Below, in pieces: positions 26,773 through 36,078 of a DNA stretch of 64,000 bases; the stretch's first letter is position 1, and every line of letters starts with the position of its first letter. Source of the stretch: Enterococcus sp. HY326 (GTDB taxonomy: Bacteria > Bacillota > Bacilli > Lactobacillales > Enterococcaceae); contig NZ_JANLGQ010000009.1 of assembly GCF_026157065.1 (NCBI RefSeq), forward strand, positions 33,056 to 97,055. Direction: 5' to 3'. The notes below the pieces were generated by a model. That model was not told the DNA's origin, did not search any database, and was given only the letters and a program-made list of their open reading frames with translations. The position numbers and the translations under genes are program-made.

Positions 26773-27472
26773 CGCCTGTCACCGTCCCTACTAAACAACC
26801 GATTAAAGTCGCTAAAATGACAGCTAATTCTGCTGAGACAAAGGCCATCGCCACATATAAACTAACACAAACAACTAAAATAATCATCAAAGTTTGTTTA
26901 GTTTTTTGTTTGAGGGGTGTTACCGCCTGCAGGGCAAACAAGCCGACAAACATTGCAGTTAAGGCAAAGTCCAAGCCTAATATTTCTGGATCAGGTAAAA
27001 TCCCCCCCAAAAAGCCGCCTAAGCCGGTTGCTAAAATCCAAGCTAAATAGGCTGTGACATTTAATCCATTGGTCCAGGCTACTGAAACCTGATTGCCTTT
27101 ATTGATGACCGTTGCCAAAACGCCATAAGACTCATCTGTCAACAAAGTCCCGATGCCGATACTTTCTATCAATGGGGCCTTTTTAAAATGATTGGCCACC
27201 GACATGCTCATCAAAAAATGTCGCAGATTCACTAAAAAAGTCGTTAAAATGATAGCTAAAACCGGTGTCTGCAGTGCCAGCATGCCACTAATGATAAATT
27301 GAGCACTGCCTGCGTAAATAAAAACCGACATCAGCATAATTTCCATGACGGATAAACCGACACCTTTTCCGACGACGCCAGCGGCAATCCCAATGCCGAT
27401 GTAGCCTAAAACAGTTGGCAGACAATCTTTAATCCCCTGTTGAAACGTTTGATACTCCTTTGTTATCTCCAT
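26765..27472 (-). CDS. azlC: Branched-chain amino acid export subunit AzlC
   Basis: A 235-residue inner membrane protein of the AzlC/LIV-E family. It has an N-terminal DCLPTVLGYIGIGIAAGV, the conserved IYAGSAQFI, and a downstream NLRHFLMS and LLTDESYGV. With AzlD it is expected to export branched-chain amino acids. AAGAAGG precedes the ATG. No Lrp-type regulator is adjacent. Confidence 0.93.
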   Translation of the reverse strand: MEITKEYQTFQQGIKDCLPTVLGYIGIGIAAGVVGKGVGLSVMEIMLMSVFIYAGSAQFIISGMLALQTPVLAIILTTFLVNLRHFLMSMSVANHFKKAPLIESIGIGTLLTDESYGVLATVINKGNQVSVAWTNGLNVTAYLAWILATGLGGFLGGILPDPEILGLDFALTAMFVGLFALQAVTPLKQKTKQTLMIILVVCVSLYVAMAFVSAELAVILATLIGCLVGTVTGDE

Positions 27473-27709
27473 TCAAACAACCTTCTTTTTTCCGTTATTT
27501 CCATATATTACCGAAGAAAGATGGCGTGTGCAAGAAAAAAACGGCTAGGTTTTGGAAAAGAAAAGACCGCAGCATTAGCCAAGACAACAGATAATAACCA
27601 ATTGATCCATTCACTCGGGCTGTCCACTTCCTTCAAAGTAAGAACATCCATAAGCAGCATTTGCGTTAGCTATCTGTTTTGACTAATGTCACGATCTTTA
27701 AACTTATAT

Positions 27710-30700
27710 TTAATTCACTCTGGTGTTCGGGCCACCAGGACCATTTCCTTTAAACCAACTTGTTTTACAGTTAACTGTTACTAGATAGGTTCTAGAACCG
27801 TTACTTTCAACACGATAAAGATTATAAAAACCATCGCCATCAACAATTAAGGCCGGTTCGAAAGCGTAATTATCCCCACTGAAATAGCCTCTTTCACGGC
27901 AGACATTTAAAACTTTTTCTTGAATGCCACTACCCCAAGTCCATGCACTATCTGTTGTATTGGCAATGTCAGCCGGATTGGATTCGACAATCGGTTGACC
28001 ATTATCATTCATCACAAAGCCAACTAAAGCTCCGCCATCACCAACTGTATAAGAGGTATTCCCGGAATAAGAAGGTGTGCTTGCTGCATTTGAGCCGCTA
28101 GCTGAGCTTGAACCAGAACTACCACTGCTTGAGCCAGAGCTTGTAGAGCCGCCAGAGGTTGAACCACTATCACTTTCTGTTGAACTGTTGCCACCTGAAG
28201 TCGAACCAGTATCACTAGCTGCACTGTCATTACTATCGCCTTCATTTGTTGCGTCATTTAAAGCGGTGTTTACTTCTTCCAATTGGCTCAATAAATCTGT
28301 CACTAACTCTTGATTTTGAACGGCTGCTACAGCTGCTGCAGCATTGTTGAACTGTTCAGTTGTGGCTCCACTGACGACTGCGCCATCAGCATAGACAACT
28401 GCCACTGCTTGAATAGCTGCCTGTAGGGTTTGATATTGACTGTTAGCTTCAGCTAAAGCTTGATTCAATAACGTACTCAAACCATCTGTTTCGCTAGCTT
28501 CGGTGACCGTAATCGGACTATTGGAAGCGAGTAAAGGATTTTCAGTCAAAGCATCACCATTAATAATTGGCGTGGTGAATAAATTATTGATACTGCGAAT
28601 GCTGGTAACTTTTTCTGATAGTTGCTCATAGTCAGCAACTAAATCGCTGTAGCGATCTGAGTTATCGTATTCATCAATGCTTGCTTTTAAGCTATCTAAA
28701 TCATTGCTGACCATCTCAGGATTGATAAATACTTGGCTATCATCGGTATAATAATCTGCCACTTGCGTTTCCAAGTCATCAATTGCATTGGTAATCGATT
28801 CTTGAGTGGCTTGCTCTTGATTAGCTGCATTTTGCTGATACGCATAGCCAGCACCGATTGCTCCTAATAAAACAACTGCCGCAACTCCAGCATAGATCCA
28901 TTTTTTACGATTAGAACTGCTCGTACGTTTAGAAATGGCATCCTCAGCAACAGTCTCAGAGACTTTGTGCTTAGGTTGTTTATCAGAACTCTCGCTAGCT
29001 TTGCCCATTTTCTCGACTTTACGCTCAGAATCAGCTCCCCGTTCAGGGAAAACTGATTTTACTGGTGCCGAGCTTGGCTTTTGCGGTGTTTCTTCTGTTT
29101 CAATTGGTGTTGGTGTCGCATCATCCATTGGCTGTTGCGCAGCTGCCTCAGCTTTAGCCTGCTCTCTAGCTATACGAGCTTGTTCCCGCTCTGCTGCAAT
29201 CCGGGCATCCTCTGCTTCTTTTTCTTGAATCAACCGTTCAAATTCTTTTTCACGTTTAACGGTCTCAGCATTTTCGACGGCTTGAGCTACTCGTTCAACC
29301 TTGGCTTTTTCTGCTTCCTCTGTTGCCTTTTTAGCCGCTGCTTCTTTGGCAGCAATTTCGGCTAACTCAGCCTCTACTTTAGCTTTTTCGATTTCCAATT
29401 CTTTTTCGCCAAAAACTGGCAGCTTGTCTTTAATTGAAAACTTAGGTGCTTGTGCTTGATCTGCTGAAGTTTCTGACTCATTAGTTGTCGACTCTTCTTG
29501 CGTTTTTTCAGATGAGACGGGCGCAACCTCATCGGTATCAGATAAATCTTGGATATTCACCTGTAAATTATTATCTGTTTTCTTCGCTGAATTATCACTT
29601 GTTAGTTCATTGCTCTCATCTTGAGGAGGTTCAACTGCTGAATTTTGTTCAGAAGATTCGCTTGCTTCACTCGCTTCTATTGCAGAGTTCTCAGTTTCAG
29701 CAGCTACTTCACTATTTTGCTCATCGCTGTCATCTATAGCTGAACCTACTGAATTACCCTTCTCAATCGAGGTAGAACTTTCTTCTGTTACTTCTTGAAC
29801 ATCCTTATTTTCAGTCATTTCTACTGCTTGACTGTCATTGTCTGTCTCATTAACTTCTACAATCTCTTCTCTACTAATTTCGGTAGCACCTGAAAGAGAG
29901 CTGAATTGTTCTTTTTCAGACACTTCTTCATTAAGGCTATCTTCTAAGCTATTTTTGCGATTTTGAGCCGCTTGCTCTTCTTCAATCTCTGCAACTTCTT
30001 CGGCAGTATATTCATGGCGATGTTCCTTCATATACTGGGCCAAGATATGATTTGCTGAATCCTCTTCGGTGTCCTGCTCGCTTTGTCGTAATTGAGCTTG
30101 GGCGACAATTTCTTTGGCTGTCAGTTTTTTAGGCTTCGCTGATGTTTTGTCTGCTTTTTTTGCCTCTGATTTTGTGCCCCGTTTTTCCAGATTGGTAGTT
30201 TCTTCGGTCTCTTCCTCAACAGGAGTCTCTGGAGTAAATTTACTTAAGCCATTTTCATTAGCAGCGGATTCTTTGGTCTCAGCATCATTTAAGTCTTCAT
30301 CAAGAATTTCTTTGACAGACCCAATCGGCATTTCTTCAAATTCAGACCATTGAATATCATCGTTAATCGGTGTTTCTTTCATTTCAGTATCTTTGTCTGA
30401 ATTAGGCTTGTCTGGTGCTTTTTGCTCAAGGTTATCTTGGGCAGCATTTGTATCAGTCACGGATGCATCAATTTTATTTTTGTCGTTCTTATCAGCAGCT
30501 GTTTTGCTTTCTTCTATCTTCAATTCTTCTGAAGTCTTCCCTGCTTTTTTCTTTTTCTTCTTACTCATCTGGCGGAGTTCACCTTCTTTTTGATTTTCTA
30601 CTGTATTTTTTTCACTATATTCTACTTGCTCCCCACCAAACAAGCCGGGGGGATTGGTTTGAATGACATCCGCTTTTTCTCTTCTATCTGCTTCTTCGGC

Positions 30701-31189
30701 AAAAAGAGTTGGCGGATAAAGCTTGCGTTTAACTGGCAGTCTGTTTACCGGCAGATGCTCAAACAATGCTTTTTGAGCGGAAATCATCTGAGCAGCCAAG
30801 GTAATATCTGCTTCATTATGTACCAAATCAACTTTTTCTGATTCTTTTAATTCCCTTACTTTTTGCCCATCAGAAGAGTTTACTAATGGTCGATTGCCTA
30901 CTCGTTTATGAGGGTTGATTGTGATTTTCTCAGGTAAATCAGCAGGCTCTTTATTTTGCAGACTATTTAATGAACTGCTGGCTTGAATCAGATCGGTATC
31001 TGACCAAGAGATTTGATCCGGAGTTGACGCTGGTTCATTCACTGCTGGAGCGGCTGGCTGGATTTCGCTGAGGCTATCCTCGTCATCCGCTGCCGCTAAT
31101 TCCCATAAAGGATAGCCACAAATCGGACAGTAAGCTAAATCGCCAGAATATTCATAACCACAGGCTGGGCAATAATTATCCTGCAACAC
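27710..31189 (-). CDS. mapZ: MapZ-like division-site protein with zinc ribbon
   Basis: A 1159-residue single-pass membrane protein. It starts with GTG behind GGGGAG. An N-terminal zinc ribbon (Cys7, Cys10, Cys21, Cys24) precedes about 700 acidic, partly coiled-coil cytoplasmic residues. The segment ILAQYMKEHRHEYTAEE resembles the N-terminal LDKYIKQHREE region of streptococcal MapZ. One membrane helix lies near 764-785 after a KKW anchor. Outside are a helical domain, a Ser/Gly-rich linker (about 977-1038) and a C-terminal domain ending NGPGGPNTRVN. MapZ marks the future division site and guides the FtsZ ring. The family call rests on this architecture and the short match. It is far longer than the pneumococcal protein (about 460 residues). 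Confidence 0.8.
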   Translation of the reverse strand: MLQDNYCPACGYEYSGDLAYCPICGYPLWELAAADDEDSLSEIQPAAPAVNEPASTPDQISWSDTDLIQASSSLNSLQNKEPADLPEKITINPHKRVGNRPLVNSSDGQKVRELKESEKVDLVHNEADITLAAQMISAQKALFEHLPVNRLPVKRKLYPPTLFAEEADRREKADVIQTNPPGLFGGEQVEYSEKNTVENQKEGELRQMSKKKKKKAGKTSEELKIEESKTAADKNDKNKIDASVTDTNAAQDNLEQKAPDKPNSDKDTEMKETPINDDIQWSEFEEMPIGSVKEILDEDLNDAETKESAANENGLSKFTPETPVEEETEETTNLEKRGTKSEAKKADKTSAKPKKLTAKEIVAQAQLRQSEQDTEEDSANHILAQYMKEHRHEYTAEEVAEIEEEQAAQNRKNSLEDSLNEEVSEKEQFSSLSGATEISREEIVEVNETDNDSQAVEMTENKDVQEVTEESSTSIEKGNSVGSAIDDSDEQNSEVAAETENSAIEASEASESSEQNSAVEPPQDESNELTSDNSAKKTDNNLQVNIQDLSDTDEVAPVSSEKTQEESTTNESETSADQAQAPKFSIKDKLPVFGEKELEIEKAKVEAELAEIAAKEAAAKKATEEAEKAKVERVAQAVENAETVKREKEFERLIQEKEAEDARIAAEREQARIAREQAKAEAAAQQPMDDATPTPIETEETPQKPSSAPVKSVFPERGADSERKVEKMGKASESSDKQPKHKVSETVAEDAISKRTSSSNRKKWIYAGVAAVVLLGAIGAGYAYQQNAANQEQATQESITNAIDDLETQVADYYTDDSQVFINPEMVSNDLDSLKASIDEYDNSDRYSDLVADYEQLSEKVTSIRSINNLFTTPIINGDALTENPLLASNSPITVTEASETDGLSTLLNQALAEANSQYQTLQAAIQAVAVVYADGAVVSGATTEQFNNAAAAVAAVQNQELVTDLLSQLEEVNTALNDATNEGDSNDSAASDTGSTSGGNSSTESDSGSTSGGSTSSGSSSGSSGSSSASGSNAASTPSYSGNTSYTVGDGGALVGFVMNDNGQPIVESNPADIANTTDSAWTWGSGIQEKVLNVCRERGYFSGDNYAFEPALIVDGDGFYNLYRVESNGSRTYLVTVNCKTSWFKGNGPGGPNTRVN

Positions 31190-31303
31190 TATGCGCTCCC
31201 CTCATCACTAATTTTTAATGTAGCATAGTTTTTCCAGTCTATAAAGTTGCTTTAAGATTATTTAAAAAAGACCTTCTTTGCTGCATTTGAAAAAATATCC
31301 AAA

Positions 31304-31338
31304 AGAAAAACCAGAAAACTCCTGGAAGCCTACTGGTT
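31304..31338 (-). terminator. Possible weak terminator of the 31388-32782 gene
   Basis: On the minus strand AACCAG pairs with CTGGTT, followed by TTTCTTTT. The stem is short. A second hairpin, ACATTTTTT/AAAAAATGT, lies nearer the stop (31362-31390) without a T-run. The rest of 31190-31387 holds the mapZ upstream region, with no clear promoter. Confidence 0.4.
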
Positions 31339-31387
31339 CATCCATAGATATTAAACAGTATAACATTTTTTTAATGGATAAAAAATG

Positions 31388-32782
31388 TTACCGTGAAAAT
31401 TTGAAGAACTTGATTAAATCTTTAATACCGCTAGTCAAAGCGATGACCAATGGAACAATTAAAACAATTAGAATAATCAGTAAAATCCCATTGGAAATAC
31501 TAAGCATCCAAGTAACATCTAAATAACCCCATTGTTGACTTAATAGCAATAATTCAGAGGTGAAATGAGATAGGATAAAATATTGCAACGCTAAAATTCC
31601 CGCAGCAATCACAAACATCAGCATCACATTCAACAATAGATTGTTAACAATCGCTAAATGAACTCCACCACTGGCTGCTTCAATCTCTTCAATCCAATCT
31701 TCCTCATCTGAAGAAAGTGCCTGCTCATCTGACTCATTACCTACATACTCCTCCACCATCGCCTCAATTTTTGTGGCAGCTGGCTGTTGGGTAGTAGACT
31801 CAGCTGCTATCAACGAAGTGTTTTCTGAAGATGAGGATTGTTGAGTTAAGGCTAACTTTTCTTTTTCAGCCTGTAACAAGGCTTCAATGACTGCTAATTC
31901 TTCTAAGATTCGGGAAATAGTTCCTGCTGTTATCTCAGGCTCTGCTACCACTGCCTCACCTGATAGAACCTCTGATAAACCATTGGGAGCTTCGACTGGT
32001 TCAATAGAATCATCTGTTGGCTCTTCTTTTGAACTATCCGCAGCTGTTTCCTCAGTTGAAGCGACAGCTTCATCTGAAATTTCTTCAGTGATTTCAGACT
32101 CATTAGCCTCTGTGGATTCGTCATCCTCATCAACATCATCTGCAACTATCGCCATCTCTGCTGAATCTTCAGCTGCCTCAACTTGAGTTTCCTCATCAGA
32201 ATTATCAACTTCAGTTGTTATATTTACAAGTTCAGAAGCTGAGGCTTCATCTGTTTCTGGTTCTGACGCTTCTACAACACTTTCTTCTGAATCAATCAAA
32301 TCAGTATCTGCTTTAATTGTTGCCTCTGTTTGCTCTTCAGCTAACCCATCATCATCTGATGCTGCACTGGTGTCCTCCTCAAAAAAGTCCTCTGTCAAAG
32401 AGTTAGAATCCACTTCTGTTGAAGTAGCCATTTCTTCAATGGCAATAGCTGTACTCGAATTATTGTTTTCCTTCGCTAACTCTTGTTTTTTCCAAGGTAA
32501 AATGACGCTCTCTTGGATTATATCGGCATTGGAAACTTCTTCAATTTCTGCAGGCTCGGCCATCATTTCCCCAAAGCCAGCTGGAAAAGCAAAGATTACT
32601 TGACCGCTGTTGGCAATCGGTTCTTCGCGATTTATAATATTTTCGGGAATCTCTTCATCAGAAATTCCAGCATTGGGATGATTGGTTCCGCTGGTTCCCC
32701 GCAATTGAAAGCCGCAATTTGGACAGTAATCCAATAATTCTAGATTTACATAGCCGCATTTTGGACAAACTGCATCTACCAA
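31388..32782 (-). CDS. Zinc-ribbon acidic membrane protein of unknown function
   Basis: A 464-residue protein. The TTG start at 32782 is chosen because AAAGGGTGAG lies at good distance and because it places the zinc ribbon (Cys6, Cys9, Cys20, Cys23) at the N-terminus, as in the next gene. About 340 very acidic, low-complexity residues follow (Glu, Ser, Ala, Asp, Thr), then two membrane helices near 376-402 and 431-451 and a short basic tail. The plan (N-terminal zinc ribbon, acidic cytoplasmic region, membrane anchor) matches the MapZ-like neighbour, but there is no external domain. The function is unknown; a role beside MapZ is inference from location and design. Confidence 0.75.
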   Translation of the reverse strand: MVDAVCPKCGYVNLELLDYCPNCGFQLRGTSGTNHPNAGISDEEIPENIINREEPIANSGQVIFAFPAGFGEMMAEPAEIEEVSNADIIQESVILPWKKQELAKENNNSSTAIAIEEMATSTEVDSNSLTEDFFEEDTSAASDDDGLAEEQTEATIKADTDLIDSEESVVEASEPETDEASASELVNITTEVDNSDEETQVEAAEDSAEMAIVADDVDEDDESTEANESEITEEISDEAVASTEETAADSSKEEPTDDSIEPVEAPNGLSEVLSGEAVVAEPEITAGTISRILEELAVIEALLQAEKEKLALTQQSSSSENTSLIAAESTTQQPAATKIEAMVEEYVGNESDEQALSSDEEDWIEEIEAASGGVHLAIVNNLLLNVMLMFVIAAGILALQYFILSHFTSELLLLSQQWGYLDVTWMLSISNGILLIILIVLIVPLVIALTSGIKDLIKFFKFSR

Positions 32783-32885
32783 TAAACTCACCCTTTCTTT
32801 ACTACTTGTTATTATTATAAATTTATCATAAAGCCGGCTGACTTCCAACTGATTTTCATGACTTTCTCAACTTTTTGCCAGAAAA

Positions 32886-32918
32886 GTAAAAAACCTGAAT
32901 GCTTTTTAACATTCAGGT
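32886..32918 (-). terminator. Intrinsic terminator of sigA
   Basis: On the minus strand ACCTGAATG pairs with CATTCAGGT, followed by TTTTTTAC, 18 bases after the sigA stop. Confidence 0.9.
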
Positions 32919-32935
32919 CATTGAAAATAATCATT

Positions 32936-34045
32936 TTATTCTAAAAAGTCTCGTAATTGTTTAGAACGAGATGGATGGCGCAATTTCCGCAACGCTTTCG
33001 CTTCAATTTGACGAATCCGTTCTCTAGTCACACCGAAAACTTTGCCGACTTCTTCTAAGGTTCTCGTCCGGCCGTCATCTAAACCAAAACGCAAACGCAG
33101 CACGTTTTCTTCACGGTCTGTTAAGGTGTCTAAGACATCTTCTAATTGTTCCTTCAATAATTCATAGGCAGCATGTTCTGCTGGACTGGTTGCTTCCTGG
33201 TCTTCAATGAAATCACCTAAATGAGAATCATCTTCTTCACCAATTGGCGTTTCTAATGAAACTGGCTCTTGGGCAATTTTCAAAATTTCCCGAACTTTTT
33301 CAGTCGGCAAGTCCATTTCAGCACCGATTTCTTCTGGTGTTGGTTCCCGGCCTAAGTCTTGCAATAATTGCCGTTGAATCCGAATCAATTTGTTGATGGT
33401 TTCCACCATATGCACAGGAATCCGAATCGTCCGTGCTTGGTCGGCGATTGCCCGGGTGATGGCTTGGCGAATCCACCAAGTTGCATACGTCGAAAATTTG
33501 AAGCCTTTACGGTAATCAAATTTTTCAACGGCCTTCATCAGACCCATATTTCCTTCTTGAATTAAATCAAGAAATTGCATACCACGACCGACATACCGCT
33601 TGGCAATACTAACTACTAGGCGCAAGTTAGCTTCAGCTAAACGTTGTTTTGCTTCTTGGTCGCCTTCTTCAATCTTCAAGGCTAAGGCAACTTCTTCTTC
33701 TGCATTTAACAGAGATACCCGACCAATTTCTTTTAAATACATCCGCACTGGGTCGTTAATTTTAACGCCAGTCGGCGCAGATAAATCTTCTTGTTGGGCC
33801 TTTTCGGCTACTTTTTCATCTTTTTTCAAGCTGTGGGTTGAAGGGTCGCCATTTTCATCAACAACACTGATGCCGGCATCTTCAACTTGTTGAATCAGCT
33901 TGTCCATTTCCTCAGCACCTAGTGAATAAGGTGTAGCCAATTGGTTGGTTAGTTCATCATAAACTACTTGACCTTTTGGTTTGTTCTCTTTAATAAATTT
34001 GGACAGTGCTTTTTCATAGGTTAATTTTTTTGTTTCTTCAGCCAT
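32936..34045 (-). CDS. sigA: Primary sigma factor SigA/RpoD
   Basis: A 369-residue housekeeping sigma factor. Region 1.1 is short (1-85). Region 1.2 begins [13 protein letters not shown]. Region 2 has [16 protein letters not shown] and the -10-binding [14 protein letters not shown]. Region 3 is followed by region 4 with [18 protein letters not shown] and the -35-binding helix [18 protein letters not shown]. It follows dnaG by 25 bases, forming the dnaG-sigA part of the macromolecular synthesis operon. Start behind AAAGGGG. Confidence 0.99.
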   Translation of the reverse strand: MAEETKKLTYEKALSKFIKENKPKGQVVYDELTNQLATPYSLGAEEMDKLIQQVEDAGISVVDENGDPSTHSLKKDEKVAEKAQQEDLSAPTGVKINDPVRMYLKEIGRVSLLNAEEEVALALKIEEGDQEAKQRLAEANLRLVVSIAKRYVGRGMQFLDLIQEGNMGLMKAVEKFDYRKGFKFSTYATWWIRQAITRAIADQARTIRIPVHMVETINKLIRIQRQLLQDLGREPTPEEIGAEMDLPTEKVREILKIAQEPVSLETPIGEEDDSHLGDFIEDQEATSPAEHAAYELLKEQLEDVLDTLTDREENVLRLRFGLDDGRTRTLEEVGKVFGVTRERIRQIEAKALRKLRHPSRSKQLRDFLE

Positions 34046-34070
34046 CTAAAAAGGGCCCCTTTCAAAAGCA

Positions 34071-35918
34071 TTACGCTTGCTTTAATTGTTTAATCAAATT
34101 AAATATTTCAATCTGCAATTCCACTTCCAACTGCCGGTTGCCTTTTTGGCTGGCTTCTTGCTGCTGTCGTTTTTTTTGATTGATTTCATCAGCAATGCTA
34201 GCCTTGGCAATCACCTGCAAAAGATCGTGAATTTCTTGGGGAGAACTTTCCTCCGACAGATTGAGATAAGCAATTTCAATGGCGAACTGTTTCAGTTGCG
34301 GGTCCTTTAAAAAATCTAAAAAATCAGCAAAGACAAACTCATGAACAGTTGCCAGATAACCTTCTAATAAAACATATAATTCTTGATAACTATCATGGGC
34401 AAAATGAAACTCAACTTGGCTCAACTGCCTACGCACTGTAATCTCATTGAACAAGCGATATAAGAGCATCTGCTCGGCTTTTTCCACTTGGCTCAGTTTC
34501 TTTTTAGGCGCTGCGGTGACTGTTGGCAGCTCATCTGGAACTGAGTATTGCTCTACTTGAACTTGCCGTCGCTGCTCTTGTCGTTGCGTTTCCTTCAATA
34601 AGCGCAGCTGCTGTTGCAAGGTATCCCGCCCTAGATTAAATTCCTGGGCCAATTGCGTCAGATAGCGATCTTGTTCAATTGGAGAGGAAACTTCGACTAG
34701 TGCTGTCAACACATCTTCAATATATTCCAGCTGTTCCTTTTCATTTTGCATATTGCGATTGTGGCGCAAATAATTTTTCTTAAAGGTAAAAACCGTTTCC
34801 TGACCGTGTAATAAAACTTCAGCCAAGGCCTCGTCGCCATACTTTTTGCGATACTCATCCGGATCAAGCTTTTCTGGCAAACTAACAATCGTCACATCTA
34901 GACGGCTATTACTTTGCAGCAATTGAATCCCACGATTGGTCGCTTCGACACCTGCAGCATCCCCATCATAGGCGATGACTACCTGTTTAGCGACCCTTTG
35001 AATCCCGGCAATCTGTTGATTTGTCAAGCTAGTCCCCATTGATGCAATGCCATTTTTGACACCGCTTTGCCACGCTGAAATAACATCCATAAAGCCTTCA
35101 AATAAAAAAACAGTCTGGGTTTTACGAATGGTTGGTCGCGCTGCAGCAAAATTATAGAGGACGTCCCGCTTGTTAAATAAGACTGTTTCCGGGCTGTTTA
35201 AATACTTTGGCTGATCTTCACCGGAAAAATCTTCCGTCGGCAGTAATCTGCCGGAAAAGCCAATCGTGCGTCCTTGAAAGTCTTGAATGGGAAACATAAT
35301 ACGCTGGTAAAAGCGGTCTAAAAAGTTGCCATCACTTTGTTGGACAAATAGACCTGAGGCTTCTGACAATTGCGGATCTATGGTTTCATTTTCAAAAATT
35401 TTTGCTAAAAAAATCCGCTGCAAAGGGGCAAATCCTAACTTAAAATCCGTGATTAACTCTTTGGTTAAGCCACGTTGATACAAATATTCCAACGCCTCTG
35501 CGCCGGCTTTCGTGTTCATCAACATGTGGTGATACAATTCTTGTGCTTTTTCATGAAGCTCAATTAATTGTCGTTGCTGTGAATTTTGGGTGTCTTCCCT
35601 TGGAGTGGCCTGCTGCCATGCTTGATCAATTGGAAGGTTCTCTAATTCGGCAACTTTCACGACTGCTTCAGGAAAACTCAATCCTTCGATTTCCTGAATA
35701 AAGCCAAACACATTTCCGCCTTTACCACAGCCAAAGCAGTGAAATATCTGTTTGTCCTCCGCCACTGAAAAGGATGGTGATTTTTCATTGTGGAAAGGAC
35801 ACAATCCGAGATAATTCTTCCCTGATTTTTTTAACTGGACATATTGTCCAATCACTTCGACGATATTAGTTTTTTGCCGAATTTCATCGATTTTGGCATC
35901 AGGTATTCGACTTGCCAT
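34071..35918 (-). CDS. dnaG: DNA primase DnaG
   Basis: A 615-residue primase that makes RNA primers at the replication fork. The N-terminal zinc domain has CPFHNEKSPSFSV and HCFGCGKGGN. The TOPRIM core contains VFLFEGFMDVI and VIAYDGDAAG. The C-terminal part, from about 430, is the helicase-interacting domain and contains many Gln and Arg residues. The start is clear from GGAGGTG. A hairpin and a promoter lie upstream. Confidence 0.98.
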   Translation of the reverse strand: MASRIPDAKIDEIRQKTNIVEVIGQYVQLKKSGKNYLGLCPFHNEKSPSFSVAEDKQIFHCFGCGKGGNVFGFIQEIEGLSFPEAVVKVAELENLPIDQAWQQATPREDTQNSQQRQLIELHEKAQELYHHMLMNTKAGAEALEYLYQRGLTKELITDFKLGFAPLQRIFLAKIFENETIDPQLSEASGLFVQQSDGNFLDRFYQRIMFPIQDFQGRTIGFSGRLLPTEDFSGEDQPKYLNSPETVLFNKRDVLYNFAAARPTIRKTQTVFLFEGFMDVISAWQSGVKNGIASMGTSLTNQQIAGIQRVAKQVVIAYDGDAAGVEATNRGIQLLQSNSRLDVTIVSLPEKLDPDEYRKKYGDEALAEVLLHGQETVFTFKKNYLRHNRNMQNEKEQLEYIEDVLTALVEVSSPIEQDRYLTQLAQEFNLGRDTLQQQLRLLKETQRQEQRRQVQVEQYSVPDELPTVTAAPKKKLSQVEKAEQMLLYRLFNEITVRRQLSQVEFHFAHDSYQELYVLLEGYLATVHEFVFADFLDFLKDPQLKQFAIEIAYLNLSEESSPQEIHDLLQVIAKASIADEINQKKRQQQEASQKGNRQLEVELQIEIFNLIKQLKQA

Positions 35919-35958
35919 ACTTTCACCTCCAATGTTTGGAAATGATGCAACCTATGAC

Positions 35959-35994
35959 TTGAAAAATCGCACCAATCTGAAATCAGCGCGATTT
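35959..35994 (-). terminator. Hairpin with T-run in the dnaG leader
   Basis: On the minus strand AAATCGCGC pairs with GTGCGATTT (one G-U), followed by five T. It lies between a good promoter (36021-36049) and dnaG, 41 bases before the start codon. It may be an attenuator of dnaG-sigA or the terminator of the upstream P-type ATPase gene. Confidence 0.6.
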
Positions 35995-36020
35995 AAAAAT
36001 GAACATAGATATACATTATT

Positions 36021-36049
36021 ATTCTATCACAATCATGGTGTTTTTCCAA
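36021..36049 (-). promoter_or_regulatory. Sigma-A-type promoter for dnaG-sigA
   Basis: Minus strand TTGGAA, a 17-base spacer, then TAGAAT with a TG two bases before the -10 (extended -10). Confidence 0.65.
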
Positions 36050-36078
36050 ACCGATTGACTGCTTTTTTTAACAAAGTA

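Noticed and set aside
28077..30841. Several long frames opposite the MapZ-like gene
   Set aside because: They mirror the repetitive Glu/Ser/Ala codons of the real gene and have no ribosome sites.
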